Source of the DNA: Sweltsa coloradensis
Lineage: Eukaryota > Arthropoda > Insecta > Plecoptera > Chloroperlidae
Assembly (NCBI GenBank): GCA_024449915.1
Contig: JAMZAV010000097.1
Span: forward strand, 1,240,001-1,304,000
DNA: 64,000 bases
Direction: 5' to 3'
Shown here: one piece after another, positions 1-9,813 of the stretch
Layout of the letters: every line of letters begins with the position of its first letter
Numbering within the stretch: the stretch's first letter is position 1
Notes under the pieces: model-generated
Databases searched by the model: none
What the model saw: only the letters and a program-made list of their open reading frames with translations
What the model was told of the DNA's origin: nothing
Position numbers and translations under genes: made by a program

Positions 1-486
1 ACAATAATGTTCCCTCTATAATATGAATATCATCTCTGGCTTTACTTGCGCCGCAAGCTACACGAAACCTGATATAATTACTAATGAGGGAGGTAAGATA
101 TCCACTTACTCATTTGTCTAGAGCTAAATACCTTAATATGTGGAAGTAAACAATTTTGCTATCCCTCTAATGTTCTTCGTATGGAGCATTCTAGAGAACC
201 TACGTAGTTTTCAATCGCCCGAGAGAAACATTTCGTCCTAAAACAATGTTATTGGCGAAAAACATTTCAGCAGAAGATGATGTTCGTTTCGTCTACTAGC
301 GTAAATTGCCTATATACTGTGTTTTAAACTGGCTGCCGGTGAAGAATATTGTCACAAAAAAGTTATTCACAGATTAAATTGTACATAATATTATATTAAA
401 TAAAACACCGTGCAAAAATAATGTAGTTACAAAATTGAAATAATAAAAATAGTAAGTTCTGAAAAGTGCTAGTTACTGGAAAGCGA
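1..486. other. Non-coding stretch
   Basis: AT-rich sequence with no supported gene, RNA or repeat terminus. It runs up to the end of the first dispersed repeat copy. Confidence 0.5.
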
Positions 487-524
487 GGCTCCCATATAAG
501 CATCACTTTTCTGTCTGTCCGTCC

Positions 525-579
<55 letters not shown>

Positions 580-845
580 CATCTGACGTGCGTGTGTCAC
601 GTCTCACGATAAAAACCGATCACGACCTCGGATCAACATGAGTGTGTTTTTGTTGTTGGCGTTGGCGTTGTCCTTCAACAAGGATTATACAGAAAGTTTT
701 GGTGACCCTGGGGGTAAGAGGGGAGAAGCAAGCCCCTAGAATGTTTGATAATTTATGACCCGGCGCCTGTACCATTTTGAATTCAATAACAAGCGGGACA
801 TTTATTAAAAGTGGTAGGCTATGCTTACCCGGCACCTCCACCAAA
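487..845 (-). repeat. Dispersed repeat with GGTGGAGGTGCCGGGT head, copy 1
   Basis: Read on the minus strand it begins TTGGTGGAGGTGCCGGGT, continues through a conserved middle (a 'GGTCACCAAAA' block, then 'ATCCTTGTTGAAGG', then 'CGGTTTTTATCGTGAGACG' and 'TGACACACGCAC') and ends near 'GCTTATATGGGA'. A (GTCT)n microsatellite at about 511-575 lies inside the 3' part. The same order of blocks recurs at 16818-17034, 27455-27650, 30973-31155, 33531-33750 and 53614-53795. This is a multicopy mobile element, probably non-autonomous. No transposase or reverse transcriptase is encoded, so the class is unknown. Confidence 0.8.
511..575. repeat. (GTCT)n microsatellite
   Basis: Long run of tetranucleotide CTGT/GTCT units, broken by a few GTCC variants. 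It is an expansion within dispersed repeat copy 1. Confidence 0.9.
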
Positions 846-1953
846 AATTGGAAAAAAATCTATTGCAAACTTTTTGACCAGCTGTTGATTTAGTAACGTC
901 ACTCCCTGTTTTTTTACAACATTTTTAATATTAAAAAAATCATATTATATAATCGTTTAGTGTTATTTGGTCATACAAACGAGGTTCTGCAGTCCAACAT
1001 CTGACAGAAGGAGATAAGAGCAACATCTCCTAAGAAATTAATTAATTGCACATTCCTACACAATGGAATGTCGAATTCGCACTTTGTGTTTTAATAAAGC
1101 CGAAAAACTCGGCCTCAATTAAAGATATTAAAAGCATTTAATAATAAATTTCAACCCAAGTAGGCCCTATGGTAACTCAATATATATATATATATATTTT
1201 TTTTCTTTTTGTAAAAAGGATAGAATGATGTATTTTGATATTGTACAAGATAGTTAGGCCTATTTGAAATCACATATTTTATTTCGTGTACGCCCCACCC
1301 CATACACCTCTAATAAAATACAGCCACTTTTATTTGCGGACGTTTCCTAACAGTCCCACTCGTAAACTTAATTAAATATAATAACGCAAGTGGCCTCTTA
1401 AAACCTTCAGAGGTCAGAGCTAGCCACATCAATCTTCCCCTTTCTCTCTCTCTCTCAACATATCCAGTGTAGTGTTGTACTTTCTGGTCAGTAAGAGTAA
1501 ACATTGTTTATTGGAAGCATCTTTCTTGGCCACATCGACCTATTTACTCTATATTAACAGCTTGTTTACAGTCTTTTCATGGACGTTTTAATGGAGAAAA
1601 GCCCCCAGGCGGCACCATAACAAGGTCCATAACAAACTTACCCTACATTCGAATGTAAAAACTTCTAGCCGCAAATTAGATTTAACCTTATCAAATAACT
1701 GGTTCGAAGTGAGAATTTATAATATTAACTTTTTGTTGTGATTCGTAATGAATTTAAAAAGTGATTTCAATGTGAAATGCCGATCATTGCATTTATAGCA
1801 ATATGGTGCAGCCTTGTGACTAAATTAATATTACAGTGATTTAAATAGTCAAATATTTCGCGACATGCTTTTATTTCATGATTCATTACCTGATTTGAAC
1901 TTTCGCGTGAATTCGCGTTCGGTGGTTTCTTCGCAAAAAATTGATTACTCCCT
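846..1953. other. Non-coding stretch
   Basis: AT-rich with short simple repeats: (TA)n near 1182-1195 and (CT)n near 1443-1456. Short open frames here have no recognisable domain or codon bias. No gene is supported. Confidence 0.5.
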
Positions 1954-2350
1954 GATTTGCTGTTCCTGATTTTTGGCAAACCTCATATTCGTTTGATTGG
2001 GATCGTCTAATAAATCAGTTTTTTTTCGTTTCGTTTTTCTTTTTTAGTGATTTTTTCTTTCTTTCTTTCTTTTTCTTTTTCTTTCTTTTTTCCTTTTTTT
2101 CTTTTCTTTTCATTCCACACCCTTTTATATATTTGATTCTTCATTAATTGCATTTAATATCCTTTTTATTTGTTACCAAATTTCTTGAGTTTTTAATGCA
2201 TTGTTGTAATATTACTATTTCAAATATTTACTTAAATGTAGTTCATTGTTGTGTCTGCATCTATGTAATTAGATTTATTTAGTTGTCCTCCTTTGTAAAT
2301 CGGTTTCAATAACTGAATAGGATAGACGTTAAAAAATAAAAAAAAAAGAT
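1954..2350 (+). mobile_element. Retroposon copy with A-rich tail (family R, copy 1)
   Basis: The segment starts near 'GATTTGCTGTTCCTGA' and passes through a pyrimidine-rich tract (CTTT)n and the conserved block 'GTTGTCCTCCTTTGTAAATC'. It ends 'AACTGAATAGGATAGACG' followed by an A-rich tail. The same modules occur at 62314-62655 on this strand, reversed at 18225-18602 and 44468-44715, and as a fragment at 23724-23850. All copies end in TAAATAAA-like tails, which is typical of a SINE or the 3' end of a LINE. No coding region or pol III box is evident, so which of the two it is remains open. Confidence 0.75.
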
Positions 2351-5300
2351 TAATCGAATGTTGGCGTTCAAATTTGTAACGAAAATTAATGACGTCATTA
2401 AATCGTCGACTTTATTTTCTTAGTTATACCATGGAGTTAAATGATAAGGAGGTCTAGCTCAAATGGAACAGCACGTCCACGATAGTGTTTGTTTGTTTGA
2501 GCCTATTCGCCATTTTGATTGTTATAACCACTTCTAGCAGGTTAAACTTTGCTACAATGAACTGTGGTAGGCCCTAGGTTACCTTGGTTACCAAAGTAAA
2601 CAATCAAAATGTCTGCCAATTTGAAGTGCTAACTTGTACACCGCCGACCACACACCTGCGCCTCCAGTACGCCAGTACTATTTATAACTCCATAGTTATA
2701 CAATATGGAACGAACGTACTAATTTATTACAGATAAAAACTAATCTGCTGTCTATTAGTCTAGAACCATGAACTGGTTGCATATTTCCACCAAGGTATCA
2801 AGAACAAACGTAAGCTCAACAAAGCAGGACCTGAAGATTATACACATACAAGCATGATCTTTTAAACGTACTCTCAACCAGTGATTAGATTTTTTCTACT
2901 AGTTATACCAGGATATTCATAACACAACGTTTCACTCTTGAGGAAGCTGACAGCATGGAAGGCGAAATGTTTAGGTATACAATGAAGTTGAATAACCGAA
3001 CTAGTTCAAATGAAATGCTCCAGACTTTGATTCGGGATATCTCTGGTTCGATATCCGACACCGGTTATCCTGATAAAAGCGTTTTCCAAGGACTTGTTCA
3101 TTATTTAATGCGAATGCAAACAATTCTTTGTCATTTCCCTCACACACCGTAACTCCACAATACCTAGTCATACACCTGAAAAGTGGCATGCACTTATCCA
3201 TGTGCAAGTTTTTCCACGACAAATTAAAACAAACATGAATATACTCAAACAAACTTCGAGTGCATGTTCTCTGAATCGCAGTTGTACTTCAGCATGTAAA
3301 GCAACTCACAATGTTGTTGTCAATATTTTCGTCACCACTTTTTTCACCAATCATCGATTTATTGTCAAATTCGTGTACGACGGCAAAGCCTGTCCTATAC
3401 AACTGGCACATATCTGTCATCAAAACACGTTAACAAAAGGCGGATGGGCATACATAACAGCGCGGTTTCCTTGAATGTTATCAATTTCCATGAAATGATG
3501 TATTGCATAATATACAACGTAGGTCTATGCCATTTTGATATTTACCAACTAAATTTCTGTGGGCGTATATGTAAAACCTATATCAATGTATTTGTTGAAA
3601 ATATAGGGTATTATTACTCCTATTTTATGAATTTGAACCCATCTTTGAGCAAAGATACTCACTCTTCTAAGTTCTAACTTATTTCTTGATTTGTTAGCAC
3701 AAGTTATTATTAAGTCCCACCGGAGCGCTTCTATCAGCTGTACTTTGAAAACACTTCACGGTTAGCTCCGAGGGATGTTTTACGTCCTTCGATAATGCAA
3801 TTACAACTTGCAGGTATTGTTTTTCTTCTTAGTCTGCAAGATTACTTCATAAGAAGTAATTAAAATAGTGTTTGCCCGCCAACAAAATATACGTGTCTCT
3901 GAGGCTGGCGCGAAGACTAGTTTAGGCGCTCCTCTTATGTTTTTTTTTCGGGTAAACGGTTTACAACACCGTTATCAAATTTCACACTCACGTTAATAAA
4001 GAATAAATCTATGCTATCCAGTACGCGTATTCCTAAATTAATTCGAAATTTACTCCATTTTGGTCAACTTCGGGAATTTATTCCAAGTGTACAGATTTTT
4101 AACTCAAATTTGCATACTGGATATCAACGTTTAAATCAATGTGAACGCGTAGGTTAATTTGGTTTTATCTTAAGATAAACGGTTTGGTGGGAATTTTCAG
4201 AATTGGAATCCATGTTTTGGATTTCCCATTTTTTCACGTTTTGTACTATGTCTCGTAATGGATCTTTAAAGCTTATTTTTTTAAACAATTACGGATATCA
4301 ATATAAAAGTACTTAATTTGCATCCATGCAAAATTTGGTAATGATATTACCAACCGTTCAGCAGAAATCATCAACACCTGAGTGCGCGCATTTGAGTTGG
4401 GCCAAGCTCAGCGTCCCCTCTTAAGGCTAAGTATTTATAAAAATGATTAAAAAAATGACAAAAATCAGGTTAAAAGACTGGGGCCACCATAAAACAAAAA
4501 GAATCGTCAAACTGTGTCAGAGAAGTTCTGCCGTAAGAAAAAAAACATTGCAACTATGTTAGATGAAGGGGACCTAGAAGTATATCACCCATATTACCCA
4601 GTAACCTTAGGATTACGATGAGGGACAATTCTTTTTGTTATTTCTGAAGTATTCTTTTTCTTAAGATTTTTTTAACTTTCTTCCACAGTAGCCTAGCCCA
4701 AGCATGTGAGTTAGAAGCTATGTGACCCCCTGCTGGAATCACTCCCTTTAACCCCCTACAAATCCCAAACAAACAAACAAACACAAACAAACTTACTGTG
4801 TAACTTCAATTAAATATATATTCATCTTTCTAGGGCGTAGACAAAGTTTGAATCTTGCAATTAGGACACTCGGTTGAGTCGATTATTTTAAAATCACAGC
4901 CCACTATCAAATGTTGCCTCTTCATGATAAGAATGATCAAAATTTTACAAATGTAACTTATTACAGTTCAAAACAAAACAGCAAATGGTCTTTAGTTAAA
5001 AGAAAACCCACTCAATACTCATTTCTTAGAAAAGAGTTTCATTAAGAAAGTCCTTGAATGCAATGCACAATTTAGCGATAAAACAATCCTAATCCAATCT
5101 CACATCGCGGGGCTATACATGTAATCACATCAGAGCCTGGTCAACCAATAAGGTCGTCAATCATCTAGCCACGTCTACTGTACAGGAGGTTTTGACACGC
5201 GAAACAACCATAACAGCGACATGACATGTTAGATGTCACGTCAGGCCGTTAAGAGCTTGTTTAGCTTGACAAGATCGTAGAAAGCACATAGCTTGCGCAC

Positions 5301-6361
5301 ACATAAATCTTATTTAATAGTTTAAGTTTTTAATACATGTCTTTAATTCTATCTTAATGATAGAAATATGCAAGTATTAACCGGAGACAGATACAACATA
5401 ACACCTAGGAACAATTCTCGGTTATAACAACAACACACTCACACCAAATGCGTGAAATTTCGGCAGAAAACGCTGTCTACTTCGCTGACTGGTCTTAGAT
5501 TAGTAACCTCGCGTCGGAGGAAGGCAGCAGGCACTGCCTAAATATCACTTGGATAGGACTACGTTGCTGTTTTAGCTGAGTATTGGCCAGTGGTTTTACT
5601 TTAATATGCTTTCTAAATGGTGCAGAATATTTGTTTGCATTTATAGTTTAACAAGCACATCATTTTGATTACGGATTACTGAACACACCATAGCGGTTAG
5701 AATTGCCTGTAATCGGAATTTTATCGATACATTACCTATTCTTATTGTTGGAGATGAGCTTTCTCTATAGGTAAACCAAGTATTGACGTTGAACCAGTAT
5801 CGTAAAGTAAAGGTGATAGTCCAGTTGAAGGATATCACAATACACTTTGTTTGCATGCAATATTAAGATATACGTATGCACTATGTATTTGTGCATTGTT
5901 GAAATATATCTAAATATCACAAAAGTGGAGTTAAACAGTAAATTGGAAATAAACTGAAATATTCAACGACGCCTGTAGAAACACTCTTACAAGTATAAAA
6001 ATATGATTCAGAAAGCGTATGTTTTGTGTATTCTAGGCTTATTCTATTGACAAGCGTTTAAAATGCAACTTTATGAAAAACAATATTGCTAAAAGGAGAA
6101 ACAACAGTTTTCTAAATTTCTGAGCAGGACTAAAATATGATGCTGTTAGTACAATTCTCATAAATTATAATATAAAATGTATCTTCAATGTCGCTAAACG
6201 TGACAGTTTTGTTGAGTAATGTCTTGTATTATTGCAACCATTCTTGTCAAGACGATACGAGGGCGAGAAAACAATTTTACCGAAAGACGAAGGAACCACG
6301 AATACTATCAGTATGTTGTAGGTAACGCTATTTACTGTCATTTTCCATTTTAAATGTTTAT
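2351..6361. other. Non-coding stretch, no supported gene
   Basis: About 4 kb of AT-rich sequence. Several open frames of 60-90 codons overlap on both strands between 2955 and 3677, but none resembles a known domain and none has convincing splice boundaries. It could be intron or intergenic DNA of the minus-strand gene whose first exon is suspected at 8537-8585. Confidence 0.4.
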
Positions 6362-6432
6362 TGAACGAGTGAGCGTAGCGAACGTAGTGATTTCCATTCG
6401 ACTTAAACGGCCCTTATCGTTATTCTGCGTGC

Positions 6433-6459
6433 GTGCGTGCGTGTGTGTGTGTGTGTGTA
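6433..6459. repeat. (TGCG)n/(GT)n microsatellite
   Basis: Short alternating TGCG and GT units inside the composite element. Confidence 0.85.
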
Positions 6460-6903
6460 CGTTGAAAATCAGCCGAATCGCTGAACAGATTGCGCTGAAA
6501 TTTTAAACAGACATCCGGTACGAGTTTATTGAGAACTGCTAACAAAATCAGCAAGATTCATTGCGATTTAAACCTACAAGAAATGATAAACTGAAAAATA
6601 GACTTCCAACGTTTAGAAATTATTTTAACGACAATGTTTTAGATTTTGAAAATATATTTTTTGTTTGTTTTTCGCCTGGCCGTGAAATGCCGTGCCCATG
6701 CAAGGTCAGTCGAATGTTGGACGTCAAGGTACCCCCAAATTCCGCTCGTAGATTGAGTAAACCTTGCAATATTTTCACGTATTTCGTATTGGCTATGTTT
6801 ACCATAGTAGGCCCTATTGCCACAGATGATGGACTACACTGCGTTATATGCATTTCAAAACATGTTTAATTATTTTTGAAATACAATCTAGAAATTACAA
6901 AAT

Positions 6904-6983
6904 CTTTCCCGACCAGGGGATTGAACCCACGTCTCCCACATTTCGGCTACAAGGGCGCTTTAGCCAACTAGACTAGGGAAACG
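6904..6983 (-). mobile_element. tRNA-derived pol III promoter block
   Basis: On the minus strand an A-box-like TAGTCTAGTTGG (about 6964-6975) is followed by a B-box-like GGTTCAATCC (6918-6927) at tRNA spacing. The flanks do not form a full cloverleaf acceptor stem, so this is a SINE-type head and not a working tRNA gene. An almost identical block sits at 45150-45235, also next to a CTAG-ended foldback. Confidence 0.7.
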
Positions 6984-7174
6984 CCAAAGTCGTAGTTAGA
7001 CGAGTGAGCGAGTCATGTGGTGAGTACACGGGAACATTTTTGCATTTTTTAGGCCAAAATGCTCCACTGTAGCCTATGATAGGCTAGGGAGGCCTAAGGT
7101 AAGGGGAAGAAAAGAAATGTTACCGGGTACTCAACACATAGCTCACTCAAACAACGACTTTGGCGTTTCCCTAG

Positions 7175-8530
7175 TAAGTAAATATTATGTTCTCAGTCTA
7201 AAAAAAGAATAGAAATGACAAATTGTAAAACATAACACGACAAAGTCGACAGTAAAATAACCAGAACCAAGGTTCAATGCTATTTGAAACGAAAGCGGTT
7301 ACTGGAAAACTCCAATCGATAGTCAAGTGCTCGACGCAATACTTTTACGAACACGCATAGCCTAGAAAACATTTCTGTTTACTATTTCCACGTTACAATC
7401 GCAATGCATATTAATACTTGTTTGTTAACAACATACTCGTTGTTGATAAGTAGTATTGCATTAGGAATTAAAAACAAAACATTTTCTTAGAGATCTTTCG
7501 TTACTAAAATCGCGTATGATTTTTTAATTCTAAATGTGTATCCCTTTCTGGCAATGGAAAACACTTTTAGAACAAACAGATTATTTACAGCGTAGACAGT
7601 CACATGCATAAAATACAGCTTTGCCTGGGGCTAGAAACCGGATCTACCATTAATTTTGCCGAGTGATACCTTAGCCCAGGGTTCAAGTTCCGGTAGGGTT
7701 TGATTTCGTAAATCTGAATTTAACATTTAATACTCAATCCACACAATGCACATTTGAGCTTGTAATTTCTTGTTCAATTTAATGCAAAACATGCTTTAAA
7801 TTAAATTTAATTACAAACTCAGTTGAATGATATCCGTTCTCACAGTTTGACGTAATTTTGAATAGTTTCCTTCATTTGATGAATGTCTAAAATTGAAAGC
7901 AAGATCTCACAAGACAAATTGCTTCTTGTTTACATTTGTCAATGGGGAAAATTAACGTCAGTTCTGGTGATTATGCTTGACTAAAATTGACGACCGAAAT
8001 GGTTTAAGTAATTGCATCTATAGTTTACGGAAGTTTACTGTAGACATGATTGTCCAAGGAATTAACCAATATCGATTTTAAGTTAAACAGGTGGTATCAA
8101 CTACTTCATCGTAATTTAATTAATATTGCTCCCCCCCAAAAAAACTGACAAATATTTTGTCAATTTCAGTGTGTTATAAACCTCACACTCAAATCTTTAA
8201 AGTAAAAGCACATCTTTAAAATTTTTAAAAACTGTAGGCTGTTAGTTTGATGTGATGAACACGTTTGCAAGATAAAAGCTTCCCAATATTTTTTTTAAAA
8301 GCTGCATGCAAATAACTTTAAATTATTCCTTTGCTAAGGTATAGACAATAACAGATTGACAATATTATTTTTATATTGCACACAATGATTTGTTCGTCTG
8401 AATTTGTACGAGGCTGTTATCTATAAACAGAAGATATCACCGGTATAATCTCCTTCCGTAGCATCTGTTGGCTCTCAGAATGTAGTCGCCATTTAGAAAA
8501 CAATTAATAATAAATGAGCTAAAGTGCTTT
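7175..8530. other. Non-coding stretch
   Basis: AT-rich. A weak tRNA-like sequence with B-box-like 'GGTTCAAGTTCC' lies near 7620-7700 on the plus strand. Otherwise no feature is supported. If the signal-peptide exon at 8537-8585 is real, this is its first intron. Confidence 0.4.
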
Positions 8531-8536
8531 GCCTAC

Positions 8537-8585
8537 CTGTTGAGGAGATGAGGAGCAGGGCTAGTACACTCTCCAAGCCGGCCAT
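8537..8585 (-). CDS. Probable first coding exon of a secreted or membrane protein (signal peptide)
   Basis: On the minus strand an ATG at 8585 in a strong context (ATCATGG) opens a 16-codon reading frame, MAGLESVLALLLISST, followed by one base of the next codon. The exon ends ACAG at 8537 directly before a good splice donor, GTAGGC (8536-8531), giving a phase-1 junction. The peptide is a textbook signal-sequence core: a short N-terminus, a Leu/Ile-rich stretch, then small residues. A CpG-rich block lies 350-490 bp upstream (8937-9075). Downstream exons would lie at lower coordinates on the minus strand, or beyond position 1; I found none I could support. The protein family is unknown. The call rests on start context, hydrophobic core and donor site agreeing within 49 bases, which could still be chance. 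Confidence 0.5.
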
Positions 8586-9443
8586 GATAGCGGGTTACTC
8601 AACGATGTACAATCTTCACACTAACTCCATTAAAACTTAGTCGAAACTTTTTCCACAAGCTTAAGCCAACATCTCATACAAAGCAAATGTATTTTAAGAA
8701 CTTTTATTGGCACTACTAAATATATAATATATATTAAAATCTATGTATGAGTTAAGGAGGAACGGATGCTATTGTCAAATTGTTTTAGTCTATGGAGTGT
8801 TAAATATTTACTTCTTATCACGAAGTACGCAAAAAACAACAATATTTAAATTCATAGCTGACTCACAAAAATCACATGCAATTATCATTTCTATAAACAT
8901 TCACGTATAATTTCTTATCATCAGAGACGTATTAGTACGGACGAGGTGCGTGGTTTGACGGTGGCGCGTAACTGAGGCGACGTCGGTTGTCGACTGCGGG
9001 CTACGGCGTCGCGGGCTGACTGAACGCCGCACGCCCACGCTCGTGCCACGCGGTTACCCCCCCCCCCCCCCCCCCTCCAACAGAAGGGGTTGGACATGCG
9101 TGCAGCCAGACACGGGAGGTGATACGATGATCAAGTGGCGGATTTAATTGTATCTGGATCAGGTTGTTGAACCCTGGGTGGGGATGTCGATACGTTGTGT
9201 TGAATGTGGATGTATCGCGAATACGAGAGCGAAATGAAGTTTGCTGTAGAACAATATTTTGTATTGTATCAACTTTTACTGAATCGTTTTCTTAAATTTA
9301 TAATCAATCTGGGAAATTTGAAACATACAATCATTTTTTAAAATTACATAAAATACCAAATATCTTTCGTCAAAAGTTTTTACTTCATACAATTATGTAA
9401 ATGTATTTAATAACATCTTCCTGAGATTGTGTATAGTTGTGAG
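8586..9443. promoter_or_regulatory. Upstream region with CpG-rich block (8937-9075) and poly-C tract
   Basis: Most of this stretch is AT-rich, but 8937-9075 is unusually GC- and CpG-rich and ends in a poly-C run (about 9056-9075). It lies upstream of the suspected minus-strand first exon, so it may be a promoter or 5' UTR. No TATA box or initiator could be assigned. Confidence 0.35.
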
Positions 9444-9813
9444 TTAAGAGGGAATAGGACAAAATTTGTCAGTTAGCGAATAGTTATTCGCTCGTCCAAG
9501 AAGCATCCGACGGATATGAAACTTTGCAAAGTTTACAATCAAGCATACATGGACAGCCAAATCATAGATTTTCATAATTTGTCGTAATCAGCCAGACAAA
9601 AATCACGTATATAGTAATTTTTTACTTTTTAACAAAATGGAAATTTGTAGAAATTAAATATTTTGTTTATAAAATATTTCAAATCAAATTTTAGAAATGT
9701 GTTTCTGTGGAGCCCTCATTTCTACTTTCGTAATATCTGTTTAAAATTTCAAACATCTGTCGTGACAATCAGCCGAGCGAACAGCAATTTGACTAAATAA
9801 AACGCATTCTTAA
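9444..9813 (+). mobile_element. TTAA-flanked short repeat, copy 1
   Basis: Begins TTAA then GAGGGAATAGGACA and ends at a second TTAA (9810-9813). It is closely similar along its length to 52376-52759, with shared blocks such as 'GCATCCGACG', 'AAACTTTGCAAAGTT' and 'CATGGACAGCC'. In the other copy the two ends form imperfect inverted repeats (GAGGGAAT.. and ..TATACTCTC). TTAA at both ends suggests a TTAA-specific transposon (piggyBac-like), but the ends do not start CCC, so the class is uncertain. Non-coding. Confidence 0.65.

Larger units (their letters stand above)
6362..7174. mobile_element. Composite foldback element with tRNA-like block, copy 1
   Basis: The left edge 'GAACGAGTGAGCGTAGCG' resembles the 5' edge of the Helentron-like family described at 31471. 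The interior shares long blocks with 44735-45235, for example 'GCGATTTAAACCTACAAG' and 'GATTGAGTAAACCTTGCAAT'. A tRNA-like block lies at 6904-6983 on the minus strand. The right part, 6974-7174, is an inverted repeat: it starts 'CTAGGGAAACGCCAAAGTCG' and ends with the reverse complement of that motif, 'TTTGGCGTTTCCCTAG'. No transposase is present. The element is multicopy (also 44395-45733; foldback part only at 49584-49834). Confidence 0.7.

Noticed and set aside
2955..3677. Overlapping open frames on both strands
   Set aside because: No domain, no codon preference and no splice boundaries; expected by chance in 64 kb of sequence.
9056..9075. Poly-C tract, and G runs at 29950-30002, 46019-46032 and 51588-51601, as functional sites
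   Set aside because: Ordinary simple repeats; no evidence for a role.
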